Source of the DNA: Salisapilia sapeloensis
Taxonomy: Eukaryota > Oomycota > Peronosporomycetes > Peronosporales > Salisapiliaceae
DNA: 64,000 nucleotides
Reading direction: 5' to 3'
NCBI GenBank assembly: GCA_023334545.1
Contig: JAADVB010000020.1
Span: forward strand, 1-64,000
The position numbers were made by a program, and so were the translations under genes. The notes beneath the pieces are model-generated. The model saw nothing but the letters and a program-made list of their open reading frames with translations. It was not told where the DNA came from and did not search any database. Numbering within the stretch: the stretch's first letter is position 1; every line of letters begins with the position of its first letter. Positions 1 through 11,069 of the stretch are shown here, piece by piece.

Positions 1-614
1 GAGCTGCAGTCGCCGTCGATCGGACGGTGAGCTACGTGATCATGCTGTGGATAGTTCGGGTCGTGCTTTTACACGAGTAGGAAAGATTTGGTAGCTGGAT
101 GACGCGACCGCTTGAGCACGGACCGCAAACAAGAGATAATAGAGTATCGTTTAAAGTAAAGCCATGTTCGCGCAGAGTACCGATTCAACAATATTGGGTA
201 TTCGCATTCGTAGTTCTATTAACGATGATCAAATCGAGCAATTCCGCGCTCACGGAGAATAGTCGATTTGATTTACCAATTGTCATTGAAAACTTAGCGT
301 GACACTTCAATACAACTTTTTCGTCAAACTAGGGCTACAAAGGCACGTCGTCATTGGTGCCAATAGAGATATAGCTTCATATTCTTCGCCTAGCAGACCT
401 CTTACGCCCCATCCTTTATTGAAATTAAGGTTTCCATTGTCATTCTCTTTGTAGCATGAATTGTGTGAAAATTGCAGCACATAAATGACGTTTTCGGAGT
501 GAATTGGGCATGAATGGATATACCCTTTGGCACCATCTACCTTTTCGTCGGTTCCAATCAGGGCGAGTTAAGAGGCACAACACCGATCACAGCTCGCATG
601 TGCTCATTTTTATA

Positions 615-668
615 TTGCATATTTCGCCTCGCATAATCCCCGATTGTCCTCACAACGAACACGCCCTT
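615..668. repeat. Diverged direct repeat, copy A
   Basis: The 54 bases at 615-668 align without gaps to 1113-1166, with about 39 of 54 bases identical by my hand count. Shared blocks include GCATAT, CATAAT, CCGATT and CAACGAA. The copies are about 498 bases apart on the same strand. The surrounding sequence looks non-coding. Confidence 0.45.
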
Positions 669-1112
669 ACTTTATTTCGGTCTATATCTGTCTTGGTCTT
701 TAATGAAATCAGGAGGAAACGATCTTACAGAAGATTTCAAAGCACGGCTGATACTCGAAATGTGCAAATTTGAAAAATGCGCGAAAGACTTCGTGAGATC
801 TTCGCTATTATTTCGGAACAGTCATAGTATAGTGATGAACGGAATAATTGAGCAATATTTGTGACTGGCACTGTACCCGTCCCAATAAAACAGCGAAGAG
901 CTCAATAGCGCAAGTAAATCGAATACAACTTCAACCTGGACTTCCGGCGATCAATCACGATACACTCGACACGATTCCCATGGAAACACGACAGAGGATC
1001 GGACGATGCACATGGATAGCAATAGAAAGCTAGACAACGACGTAAGAGTATGATGAACCACCAAAGATTTTGTTATTGATTCCAAATACAGTGTTGTATG
1101 TTTACTCACATA

Positions 1113-1166
1113 ATGCATATAGCTTCTTCCATAATATCCGATTATCTGCTCAACGAAAACGGCCTT
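1113..1166. repeat. Diverged direct repeat, copy B
   Basis: This is the partner of 615-668, in the same orientation and with no gap across 54 aligned bases. Similarity seems to fade within a few tens of bases on either side. The pair is best read as an old local duplication of unknown origin. Confidence 0.45.
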
Positions 1167-1663
1167 TTGTATTCTTGCATACTTTTGGTTATCCTGTCAG
1201 CTATGCTCTTAAGCACACGGGCAATTTTTTCTAATAAAGTGCCCTGCTTTCCTAGCTCCTTACAATGCGACCATGATATATAGATATTGATGGAAAAATG
1301 GATAGGGAAATTTCCAAACTCTGTTTGGAGAGTCTGGTCAGAAGAGAAACCCTTTGCATGCGCATAAACAGAAACTCGCAGTATACGGCTGGCGAGACCA
1401 AACTTTCAATATGATCGGTTCTAACTGTCCTGACTTCTGCAAATAATGTATCTAGGAACCTGGAGTGTCCGCAAACGAGATATCCCTGGTTATAGTGGAC
1501 CGATCTTTTGGGATCTAGGGCCACTCATGAGTGATAGGAAGGTGTCGAAGGTGGTAATGAAAAGCATTGCCATGGACAGAAATTGGTAGTTTGATTATAT
1601 TTGTTAAAAATGTAGCTACAAGGATACAATTCATAGCATGCATCCGTTGTAAGGATACTTGTA

Positions 1664-2999
1664 TCATGTAGAAGTATCGCTAGTGATGGACAGTAATAAA
1701 GAAGAATCAAAGGCATCTGCGGAGCCCATGGTCGATTCAAAGGAGGCCGAACTACTCGCTGTAAGTCGACTAGGTTGCGTCTTGAGACCACAAACTACGC
1801 TACGCGCTGACATGCTATTCGCTTCAACAATACATTCGAGGCAGAAGGTCGCTTGTTTCTGTACTAACTTTCCTCTGGTCGTCTTGACTGCGATCCTCTT
1901 CTTTACGCTGCACTTCACGCAGATGCTCTGTAATCCTCGTCAGTCAGTACATGCATTCAAATACGATTGAAAAGACAAGTACCTCGCAACAAATCTGACA
2001 GTAGCTCTTGTTCGGGGCGTGACTAGGATTTACGCATTTCATGCACAATTTGCAAGGAAAGGTTTGTTTTCCACTCATCCGTAGCGCTACCTTTCGTTGT
2101 TTCGTTGTATCTAGTGTCGCTCCTTCCATTAGAAACTGCAGCTTCTTCTGCAGCCCACAGCGAATCATGTCGGGAGCCATGAGCAGCGTCTGGGATGTAA
2201 CATGCATCGTGATAGTTTGAACGACTTTCCCTTTCGGATCACTAAATCCAGTAGAGTAGATCTCCAATTTTTGGTGGTCGATCTGCTTCATGAGAAAGCA
2301 GAACGAGAACTCTCCTCGGATGACTCCCGGGAGCGGTTGTACACCGTTCTCGACCGTATGAATGACGTGATATCCGATGCGATCACCAGTATCCGTGTGA
2401 TAGATACCCATGCCTTCCATCGCGATGTAGTCCCGAGGACTCGTCACTGTCATCAAAAGTGGCCGGTTCACGAGAAACCATCGAATGCCAAGATACTGAA
2501 AACAATCTTCTTCTGTCGAAGTGTCCAACACAGCTAGCGTTTGACCAGCATCGAATTTGTCATGGATAAAAAGCTTTCGCATGCGACATTGAAAGCCTTC
2601 GTCGTCGGTTAATGCTCCGAGCAGATAGTCTTCCAGTCGCCCGTCGACCAGACCAGTTGCCATGAGCAACGGTTGAGAATCAGGTTTGACTGCATTCACG
2701 GTCGAGGTCTCATTCTGGGATGTCGAAAAGGCGATGCGATCGTAGATGCCAGGATCAAACGTCGGCCGGGACGGTTCTCGTTGGTCTCCGATCGCTATCT
2801 CCTTGTAGACCGTCACGAGCTCTCGTGTTTTTACCTCTTCCCATTCATTTTTTGGTACCTGCCGGCCTCGTTTGACAAACTTGTCATATACTTCGACGCT
2901 TTCTTTCACAATCGTGTGGCGAAGATTCCTCCATTCTTCTTTACTATCTTCTGTGAGGTGCAGTCTAGCTGGTGGACGGATTGATCGCGTTGACGGCAT
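1664..2999 (-). CDS. START domain protein with C-terminal FYVE-like zinc finger
   Basis: The predicted protein has about 426 residues in two exons: 2999-1983 and 1927-1664. They are separated by a 55-base GT...AG intron, and the frame is kept across it. The first 90 residues are charged and probably helical. Residues about 100-300 look like a START-type lipid-binding domain. The C-terminal part has CxxC pairs (CKLC, CQIC, CVKC, CLEC) spaced like a FYVE-related zinc finger, and the third and fourth pairs only appear once the intron is removed. Many START-plus-FYVE proteins are known in oomycetes. The family binds lipids, and FYVE-like fingers usually bind phosphoinositides on endosomes. The lipid bound here cannot be inferred. 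The last 45 residues are Ser/Thr-rich. The start at 2999 is the first ATG of a long uninterrupted frame. Confidence 0.8.
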
Positions 3000-3205
3000 G
3001 ACCGATTAGATTCACAATGACGCTACTGAGATCCATCGCAGCACGCGAATCGAGTCGGACGTGAAGTAATATGCAAATTGAAGATCATGTTTATGATTAC
3101 GAACGAATGGGCTTGCAATGTCCGGTTTGTCTGATTACAGCGTATTGCTTTTTCTACTTCCTACATGTACAAACTTCTGTCGTACCGACATGGACGGTGC
3201 AAAGC

Positions 3206-5764
3206 TCAATGGATTTTACCATTCGACACGGTCGTTGGGTCTACTGCCGCTTCATTTCGCAGAAAACCGAACGCTGTTGGGGAGCTTGGCGCCTCCGTTA
3301 CTGGTGCTGCGCCGGGCGTCAAGAACGAGAAAGCTGATTTCGAAAAGTCGACCGGAGATTCCCCGCCGATCGAGTTCTGCGGACTGTACGTCGGCAACGA
3401 GCTCGGGTTGTGTACACGTAAACCGGCGAAGGGGTCTTGGCTTTGTTCATTCTGAACAAAACTGAATGCCGACTTGTCACTATCGACCGACTGACGTTGC
3501 TGCTGCATGAACGCAAAGCCAGAGGACGTCGACTCGTCCAACGCTTCTGAGGACTTGGGTGCATTTGATAAGAAGCTGAAAGCAGACGAAGTCTCAGGTT
3601 CGACGTTCGGTTCCGGTTGTGCCACTGTCGTCTCTCCCTTTGCCGTTCGCTGTATTCTTTTTGTCAGCGCATCCGCACGATGCACGAGCGACGACCGGAA
3701 CTGCTTCACTTCATCAACGTTCGGTGGCGGGTTCGGACCGATGATAATCGCATCGATACCTTGTGTCTGAATGCGTTCGACGGTACCATGCATCTGCGCC
3801 AACGTATTCCGGCGGTCGACTACCGGCAAATTCAACTGCTCTCGTCGGATTAGATCGCTCAGCTCGGTCTCAATCTTGTCCAATTCATCGTCATACTCTT
3901 GCAACTTGGCCATATGAACACTACTATCCTCCTGGTTCCCATCAGGAACTTCTGGTGGAGGAGGTACATACGGCATAGCTAGTGTCGAAGGATTGGCAAC
4001 GCGTCCGTTGTTCATGAGCTTTTTAAAGCGTAGTTGCTTTGGTTCAGCCACGAATTGTTGTAAGATCGGACCAACTTCATCCAGTCCCTTGTCCTCCGTC
4101 GACACGTGATTTACCGACAGGAGTGCACAGCCAGGTCCGATAGCTGGATGCATGGCCAAGTACCCGCTCTCTCCTGTCGGCAACGGGACAAATCGTTCAA
4201 CCACGACCATATCCTTGATCGTACGATCGAACACAACACCCATGGGACCAGGAGGGATCTCTGCTTCTAACAGAACTTCCCGCAATGGTCCAGTGATCGC
4301 TCCATTCGACTCGGGGTAGCTAGCCATGGAGTCAGAAGCACCGTTCAGATGACTGTATGCATCCCATGGATATTCCGACTGATCTGAAATGCTCATGCCT
4401 TCAAAAGCGTCATGGATCGGATCTACTTCCTCTACTTGCTTCTCACTCGTCCTATTCTCTTCATGGCCAGTGATCGTAAGTGTTGCCGGTGGAAGAGTAT
4501 CGAATACATCTACTGGTCGAGGCGGGGATGCGTTCACGGGGATGAGGTCAAACGTGGGTGGGCCGGAAGTTGGTGGCATAGGAGCTGCATTCGAAATGAA
4601 CGCTGTGTTGTGCGCTCCTGCACTCATTTGTTGCTGCTTGATCGTTTCCTCTAGCTTATTAAAATTGTTTGGAGGAGATAGAGGTGGCGATGGCGCTTTG
4701 CTGAGGAAGTCGAAACCGGATCCAGACATGGGCGGAGGATCATTGAAGCCAACAGCTGCAGGACCTTGCGAACCGAAAACAGGACTAGAGCCGGGCGTTG
4801 GATTGAGATCGCCAAGAGATAGCATGTCAGGCATATCGTCGCTCGAACCTGTTTCGACTGGAGCTTGAGATGATTCGGGTAGAAGAGGTTCATCTCGCTC
4901 GCTTTCGTGATGTTCTTGTGGATGCGACGGCGTGGACTGGGAAGGCGGAGGTGCATGCATGTTGAGTTGATTGTATACCTATATAGATAGACTCGTGAGA
5001 CTAAATGAAGGATCGTAGTGACACAAGTAGAATACCTTTTTAGCTCGTGCACTTAATACGCTTTTTGACGAGTAGCACAGCGGTTCGACAAAATGCAATT
5101 GGGAAGCAAAGAAATCTGTGTAGAGAGAAGCGTGGGGGCTTCGAAGGATGAAATCTAGCACAGCCACAGCCTTGCCTTGTACTTGCCACAACGAGTGTGC
5201 CAATTTCTCTGTCAACAATTCGCACATGTACTAGAATCATACGAGTCATTATCGTCGCAAAATTACTTTATATCAGTGAATAAGTACCTCATGATCAAGA
5301 GATGAGAGGTATTGCTTCAGTTTGTTCATAGCATCGCGTGGCGGGAAGGAGGATGAACCCGCAGAGGTGCATAGCTCACCAATTAACGCTGCTTCCATGT
5401 CAGTATGACGGTGACTTGTGGCCGTCGGTGGTCGGAATCCTTGCTTCCATTTCTGTGCTTGACTCTCATATGAGTTCGATGTGTACATGCGTTGCTGGAA
5501 CATTGTGGCGGACGCAGCGACGGCGCTTTGCCTGTCCAAATGAGTTTGAGTGTTGAATTGAGACTTTGAGCTCGTCCTCGTCTCGACCTTCCGTCCTATT
5601 GGCCAAACTGGCTCTATCTCGAACGTAATCCAAGCTGTTAAAGGTATCTTGCAGCCATTATCGTTCGAGTTTAACGGTTTCTGCGCTAAGGCAATCGACG
5701 TACCTGCATGAATGGCCGTAGTAAACATGAAGTAACATTGCATGTCACCAAGATTAGTCTTCAT
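3206..5764 (-). CDS. TEPSIN: Tepsin-like AP-4 accessory protein with PDZ domain and repeated ear-binding motifs
   Basis: This is a multi-exon gene. Clear junctions link an exon ending at about 5290, an exon at about 5228-5033, and the long last exon from about 4979. Residues encoded at 5400-5030 resemble the helical VHS-like domain of tepsin (ELLTEKLAHSLWQVQGKA, then a helix ending SARAKKVYNQL). The last exon encodes a Pro/Ser-rich linker, a PDZ-like domain (about 4290-4000) and a predicted coiled coil (about 3930-3630). It ends in a disordered tail with five aromatic motifs such as SAFSFLSN, SAFSFLTP and TAFGFLRN; a sixth, GFDFL, lies near 4720. These fit the published tepsin consensus S[AV]F[SA]FLN for the AP-4 epsilon ear. 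PFAGLRV fits FxG[ML]x[LV] for the beta-4 ear. The likely role is AP-4 vesicle formation at the trans-Golgi. No ENTH domain is visible. The 5' exons (5764-5410) are uncertain because a frame change there needs one or two further introns. Confidence 0.62.
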
Positions 5765-5798
5765 TGTTCCATCTCAGACAGCCATTATTATCTATTAG

Positions 5799-8700
5799 TT
5801 ACTCGTCTCCATCACTACCTTCACCTTGAAAGAAAGACTCTTCGCTCACTCGATCGACGTCGCCAAAGGTGCTGGGTGCAGAGAATAGGGTCTCTTTGCC
5901 AGACATATTGGACACTCCAGACAGAGTTTGTTTCCGATGGAACCTTGTCGTAGTATCTGCTCTAGCTTGTCTTGTCGCCAGCACTTTTTGAAAGTGAATG
6001 CGATGCTTCCGTCGATCGTCAGAATCTCGTATTGTATCATCACCGACAGCGAAGAGCTGATGGACATCCTGCAGTGTCTGGAGGATACTCAGTCGATGCT
6101 TGATCTGCGCCACTTTCGGTTGGGAAAGAGATGCGCTCTGTAGACTCCAGACGACATGTCCTTGAGCTACTTGACAAGTTGACAGGAACTGGAATTTGAT
6201 GCTGAAGAAGGGAGAGTCAAGATACTCTTCTTGCATTCCACTGTTTTGATCGTCCGCGTCTGTCGACTCTCCATCATCCAGAGAGTCTTGGACCTTGCTC
6301 AGGAGCTGATTTAACTGTCCACGAAACGTCAGACGTTGGGTCTCGTATACATACTTTGCAAAAGCACCCGTCTGGAAACGAACGCGTGGCGTAGCTTGAC
6401 CACTTTCTAACCCAATTGAAAATGGTTCAAGGACTTGTCCAGGTTCCAGACTGGAGAGGTCGGACGGTAGCTCCAAGAGCATTTTCAAAGAAGGCTCTCG
6501 GATACTAATACGCAGTCGATCCGATGGAAGTGCATCTTCACAATCCGGTTCTTCTTCATCACTATCAGAATGCATTTGCAAGCTCTCTTTTAGAAATTTG
6601 GACCAGACTAAAGCTCCATTTTCCTGTGTCAAAGCAGATAGAAACGCTGTCGTAGCGTCTGCTGTGTCGCTAGTAGACTGCAACGTCGATGAGGAAGTTA
6701 ATGGAATGGGAAATGATCCTCGACATGGTCCTTTCACCAGCACATCAGACGCTTCCAGGAAGAGTGGACTTTGATATCCGGAAGGCATACTGCCTCGACA
6801 AACGGCCGTCAATTTTTCTAAATTGAGCTTAATGAATTCAAGTAACATGGTAATTCCTTCAAAATGACGATCGATTTTCGACTCGAGAGATTCATCATCC
6901 AATGTATCCTCCATCCTTGTATCTCCAGATACAGAGGACTCTGCACTTTGACGTATGAGGCGTTGGAGGAGAGACTGAGCAGCATCCTTTACGGCGTGTA
7001 TATCCAACTTGATTGTCACATCCCGAAAGGAGACGCATAAGTTGACAGGGTATTCTTTCATGTCCAGTAACTTTTGGAAGAAAAGATCAAACGTTGATGT
7101 ATCATCTTGATCTCCAGCGAGTAGTTGGAAAGACCTACGCCATACTTCCTGCACAAACCGATACATGTGCGGTACGAGTCGATAGCGATCAAAGTAATTG
7201 ATCATATTGCGTATTGTTACGTCCACCGGGTCGTAAAAGCCAAACGTCTTCTTCTGATGTGTCTCAATGCACTTAAAGATCCTACACACAACGTCCGCTT
7301 CTTCTTCCGATAACGCCAGTAAATCCTGTGCTTTCGTGTACATGTCTTTCGCGTGTGAATTCTCTTTCTTTGTACTTTTGGTAGGTGTACCATCGAGCTT
7401 GGTATCATATATCGAAAGGTGCTGGCCTTCGAGCTGGATGCTACCAGTTACAGCACACTGCGCTCCTCGGTCTTTTAATAAAAGACCAAGCTCATCGACC
7501 AGGACACTTTGGACTGCGTACTGGACAATGGGTGGAAGCAGTTTGTTCAATAAGATCTTCATCATCGTGTCATTGTCATTCGTATGTCGAGAACTATTAA
7601 ACCGACGCTCGTAATACCGTAGACTCGTGAACTCTACGTTTAAATCGTCGCCCAGAACCGTCCATCCTGTGACAGCATCAAAGACGACAGGAACATCGGC
7701 AATCAAGCGAGACTCGATATTAATTTCATCACTTTCAAAACTCGGCAACGGACCTTCCGTAGCGACTTTGACATGATTCGCACGTAGTCTCAGACCACGG
7801 TCGGATTGTGTGTTCAATTGCAACATCAAGTGTGGACTGGCCGACTTGGTTTCCAGTGTAAAGGTCGCATCTAGCCTTTGCAGATAGAGATCACCGACAC
7901 CAATATAGATGCCATGACTACCAAATCGTAAGCTGTAATTCTCAAAGAATGGAAGGTAGAAATCTCGTTTAGACGTATCGATCGTAGCTTGCATCTGTTC
8001 CAAAAGAGGTCGGAGTTCTAAATACTCCTCTTGCTCTTTTTCATCCGTCATATTTATCTTGTCCAATTTGCTTTGGATCATGTCACGTTGTTGACTTAGC
8101 ATGTCAATACGTCTCCAACTCGAAACTTTCTCGTTACTCCACTTCTGACTTGCATCTTTTCGATACTTTTCCATATACACCTGCGCTTGATTAAGTAGCG
8201 ATGACAAGTTCTGGAAGGTAGGTGGAATATCTGAATCGTCACTAAATACATTTTCCACAAGCTGTAGAGATTCGAGCGGAGGAACATCCACATCTTGTCG
8301 TAAGTCAATGTATGCTTTGACAATCATAGCTGCTTCATCCACATCATACATGTCCAGTAGAAAGGTAGTAGACAATGTCAGCACACGCTTCCAGTCCTCG
8401 ATATTGTACTCTTGCAGACGATTGCGTGCTGGTAACTCTTGCCGGAAAGTTAATATGACTGGTAACTCCAAGCTTCCTAGTACATTAGATACTCCTTCAA
8501 TCGAAGTAGGCATACTCTCTGTGTCGTTATTGATGCAGACAAGCTTATCTCCTGGACGCACTCTGCCACTCGTGTCAATTATACCTCCTGGAGTACAATT
8601 TTCAACTATAATCTCTTGCTTGTCATTCGGATTATACCCGAGTATCATGCCAAATGGCCGTTCATCACATATGACAGTCTCCAAGACTATCTTCGGCATA

Positions 8701-8891
8701 AGTGGTGGTAATTTCTCGGGAATAGCCTTGGATTCCTGTGTCATTGTGGATGTAGACACGAACGCCTCGTCCTCGCTCTCTTCATCCTCTTCCGAGTCAG
8801 ATAGATCCCCTACATAATTGGAAGGCAGGTCATACACAGATGCAGCTCGTCCACTGCGGAATGCCTCTCGGGAGTCCGTAGTGGGATTCAT
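5799..8891 (-). CDS. Large PDZ-domain protein, possible lipid-binding core, unknown function
   Basis: This is an uninterrupted frame of 1,030 codons. The N-terminus has an acidic stretch (residues about 30-45), then a PDZ-like domain at about 68-152 with the GxI/GxV strand pattern, a PGGIID turn and RPGDKLVCINN. Residues about 330-480 alternate short beta strands (LRFGSHGIYIGVGDLYL, then LMLQLNT and ADVPVVFDAVTGW) and end in an amphipathic stretch before a Gly/Leu-rich segment. The pattern recalls tubular lipid-binding (SMP/BPI-like) folds, but that is only an impression. The C-terminal half is helical and acidic and has no domain I recognise. Only about 35 bases separate its stop from the start of the tepsin-like gene on the same strand, which also carries a PDZ-like domain. 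No signal peptide or membrane span is evident. Confidence 0.7.
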   Translation of the reverse strand: MNPTTDSREAFRSGRAASVYDLPSNYVGDLSDSEEDEESEDEAFVSTSTMTQESKAIPEKLPPLMPKIVLETVICDERPFGMILGYNPNDKQEIIVENCTPGGIIDTSGRVRPGDKLVCINNDTESMPTSIEGVSNVLGSLELPVILTFRQELPARNRLQEYNIEDWKRVLTLSTTFLLDMYDVDEAAMIVKAYIDLRQDVDVPPLESLQLVENVFSDDSDIPPTFQNLSSLLNQAQVYMEKYRKDASQKWSNEKVSSWRRIDMLSQQRDMIQSKLDKINMTDEKEQEEYLELRPLLEQMQATIDTSKRDFYLPFFENYSLRFGSHGIYIGVGDLYLQRLDATFTLETKSASPHLMLQLNTQSDRGLRLRANHVKVATEGPLPSFESDEINIESRLIADVPVVFDAVTGWTVLGDDLNVEFTSLRYYERRFNSSRHTNDNDTMMKILLNKLLPPIVQYAVQSVLVDELGLLLKDRGAQCAVTGSIQLEGQHLSIYDTKLDGTPTKSTKKENSHAKDMYTKAQDLLALSEEEADVVCRIFKCIETHQKKTFGFYDPVDVTIRNMINYFDRYRLVPHMYRFVQEVWRRSFQLLAGDQDDTSTFDLFFQKLLDMKEYPVNLCVSFRDVTIKLDIHAVKDAAQSLLQRLIRQSAESSVSGDTRMEDTLDDESLESKIDRHFEGITMLLEFIKLNLEKLTAVCRGSMPSGYQSPLFLEASDVLVKGPCRGSFPIPLTSSSTLQSTSDTADATTAFLSALTQENGALVWSKFLKESLQMHSDSDEEEPDCEDALPSDRLRISIREPSLKMLLELPSDLSSLEPGQVLEPFSIGLESGQATPRVRFQTGAFAKYVYETQRLTFRGQLNQLLSKVQDSLDDGESTDADDQNSGMQEEYLDSPFFSIKFQFLSTCQVAQGHVVWSLQSASLSQPKVAQIKHRLSILQTLQDVHQLFAVGDDTIRDSDDRRKHRIHFQKVLATRQARADTTTRFHRKQTLSGVSNMSGKETLFSAPSTFGDVDRVSEESFFQGEGSDGDE

Positions 8892-9436
8892 GGCTTTTTC
8901 ATACTGGGATCATATCAAGCCTTGACGCCGGTCGTCCCTACGTACTCCATGGCATAGCTGTGCAACTCGGCAAAGTGCGATTCGTACCCAGGTTGAATAG
9001 CGGTAAAGATATCCTAGCTAGGACGTATGCTACGCTTAAACTCGGATTTGCATTCTTTCCACATGACTTCCATCAGACCAGACAACGAAAGTGTAGGAAC
9101 CAGTACCAAGAGAACGTCTTTGCATGTGACAACCGACCAAACACCGCGGTCCAAGATCTTGCAAGTATCTCACGTCTCTAAAGCTAGGTACCCATAATCA
9201 TATATGACTTGACTATAGAACTGTATTGAATCCTAATTTAGAGAGTACTAGTGAATATCTGATACGGATCGCTACCTAGTAATCTAGATGACTCTATTGA
9301 ATCGAAGACATCTCTCTCCTGGATTTACCTGCAGTCTGCTCAGCAAAGATAAGTCCGCATTGGATCTGATACGAGTCTAGCTAAAGTGAGACGGAACCAT
9401 TTTTCACCGATACGAAATTACGTTCTGCCACCGAAT
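8892..9436. other. Intergenic, divergent promoter region
   Basis: The region lies between the start codons of the large PDZ gene (minus) and the THUMPD3-like gene (plus), so it should hold both promoters. I see no open frame with coding character, no repeat and no clear initiator element. Confidence 0.5.
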
Positions 9437-10950
9437 ATGAAGACGTACCTGCTACTTGTGCTCCGTGGACTAGAGCATATTGCGGAACTTGAAATATACG
9501 AAAAGCTCAAGGTAGTCTATCCTCATAAAGATTGCCTTGTCATTGTATCAATATTTCATAGCATGCTGTTATAAATGTTGTACTCAATGGTGTCAATTGA
9601 TACAATGGAACTGTAGGTCCAGTCGCTCCAGAGACGCAGCATTGGCGAAGAGCAATGTGGAAAAGGTATCAACTTTATGCAAGGTGAAGCTGGAGTCGGT
9701 AGGCTCTTGCTCAAGACGACGTCAAAACCTCAACAAGTCATGGAGCTGCAATCCGTTCAGGTATTCTACCACATGCATTCGTCGACTTTCGAGCTACACA
9801 CTGTATCTCTTACATCTTCCATAGGCAGTGCTTGCCTACTTGTGCGAAAGCGACGATATCGATACCGAGACATCCCACGGCATACAGCAAATCGGAGTAT
9901 GTTGTTAAGCATCCATGTCAAAATGAATTACATCGTCTTATCCACATACAATAGGAGGAGATGGAACAAGCAGACTGGGAGGGTGCTTTTCAAGTCTGGC
10001 GGTCGCATTTTGAACACCCGATCACATTTCAACCTAGCTTTCGTGGTTCGTGCATTCGGGACGGTAAACACGCTTACAAGTCTGTCGACATTGCAGGCGA
10101 GATCGGCGCCGTGATCGTCGATAAGTTTGGTTGGAAAGTCCGCTTGGATACGTTTGACTTGGAAATCGTCGCTCTCGTTTTCTACAACACAATGATAGCC
10201 GGCATTTCTCTCCTCGACCCAGCGAAATCACAATTTCGTAGTCGCTTGGCGAATGAATATCGAGCTTTTCTATCCGACTCCACGTATATCTCAACACTTC
10301 GACCAAGTACGACGTACATCATGTATCGATTGGCAGAATGCCAAGACGGTGATATTATTGCTGACACCATGTGCGGTGTCGGATCCATCCCAATTTGTTG
10401 TGCTGCATTTACTAACAATAATGTGTTTGCTTTGGGGGGAGAGTTGAATACAGATCCGGTGGCAAAAGCCGGTGAAAACGTTCAATCGGGAAAATATAGC
10501 GTTGGTGTATGTCAATGGGACAGTACTCGACTTCCAGTTCGAAGTAACTCGATCGACAAAGTTCTGATCGATATGCCATTCGGAGTGCGATGTGGAAACC
10601 ACAAAATGAATAACAAGGTACATTTGACCATCACTTGTAGTATGTCGATGCTCATGAAGTTCATGGCATAGATGTATCCGCAAATCATCAAAGAGCTTTC
10701 GCGTGTACTCCGACACGGTGGTCGTGCAGGTTTGTCCTATTGCATCAAATGAGCACAAGTATCTATATTGACTTACTTGATTACGTCTATAGTCCTACTC
10801 GTGTTGTCTAAGAAACTTTTCATGAACTCAATTCGATTCAGCAAGACGATGCGTTTACTTCAGAGCCATCAAGTGAATATCGGCGGTTTGGCAAGCTTCA
10901 TTTACGTCGTGGAGAAGAACAGCGTGATTGAAAATGAGAAAAGTTCATAG
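9437..10950 (+). CDS. THUMPD3: THUMPD3-like tRNA guanine-N2 methyltransferase
   Basis: Six exons read in frame: 9437-9511, 9617-9760, 9825-9896, 9955-10617, 10672-10729 and 10793-10950. They give about 389 residues. The N-terminus (MKTYLLLVLRGLEHIAELE) matches the start of THUMP-domain methyltransferases. The catalytic Rossmann fold shows the SAM-binding motif DTMCGVGSIPI. Next come the acidic end of strand 2 (GGELNTD) and the motif IDMPFGVRCG, which corresponds to the DLPFG signature of THUMPD3/Trm14 proteins. The end VNIGGLASFIYVVEK fits the THUMPD3 C-terminus. The family makes m2G in tRNA (position 6, with the TRMT112 partner in humans). The protein is somewhat shorter than human THUMPD3. 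The first in-frame ATG is 9437; the frame is open a little further upstream but has no ATG there. Confidence 0.82.
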
Positions 10951-11069
10951 AGGTTACGAAGCAAGTACTTTTAAACAAATCATTCGATCAACTTTTTTGC
11001 TTTCGTACAGTAGTGCTTCCCAATTGTAGACATGATGGTCATGCACAAGTATACACAAGTGAATGTAGA

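Larger units (their letters stand above)
1..1663. other. Gene-poor left end, no supported gene
   Basis: Only short open frames (60-100 codons) are present, and none shows a recognisable domain, a plausible exon structure or a convincing composition. The stretch contains a pair of diverged direct repeats, listed separately. It could be decayed coding sequence, or intergenic DNA between a gene to the left of the window and the START/FYVE gene. Confidence 0.5.

Noticed and set aside
1252-1918. Several open frames of 80-100 codons near the left end on both strands
   Set aside because: They overlap each other and the 3' exon of the START/FYVE gene and lack coding character; only the 1927-1664 exon is supported.
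5410-5764. Possible frameshift mutation in the 5' part of the tepsin-like gene
   Set aside because: One or two ordinary introns (for example 56 and 70 bases with GT...AG ends) explain the frame change without a mutation.
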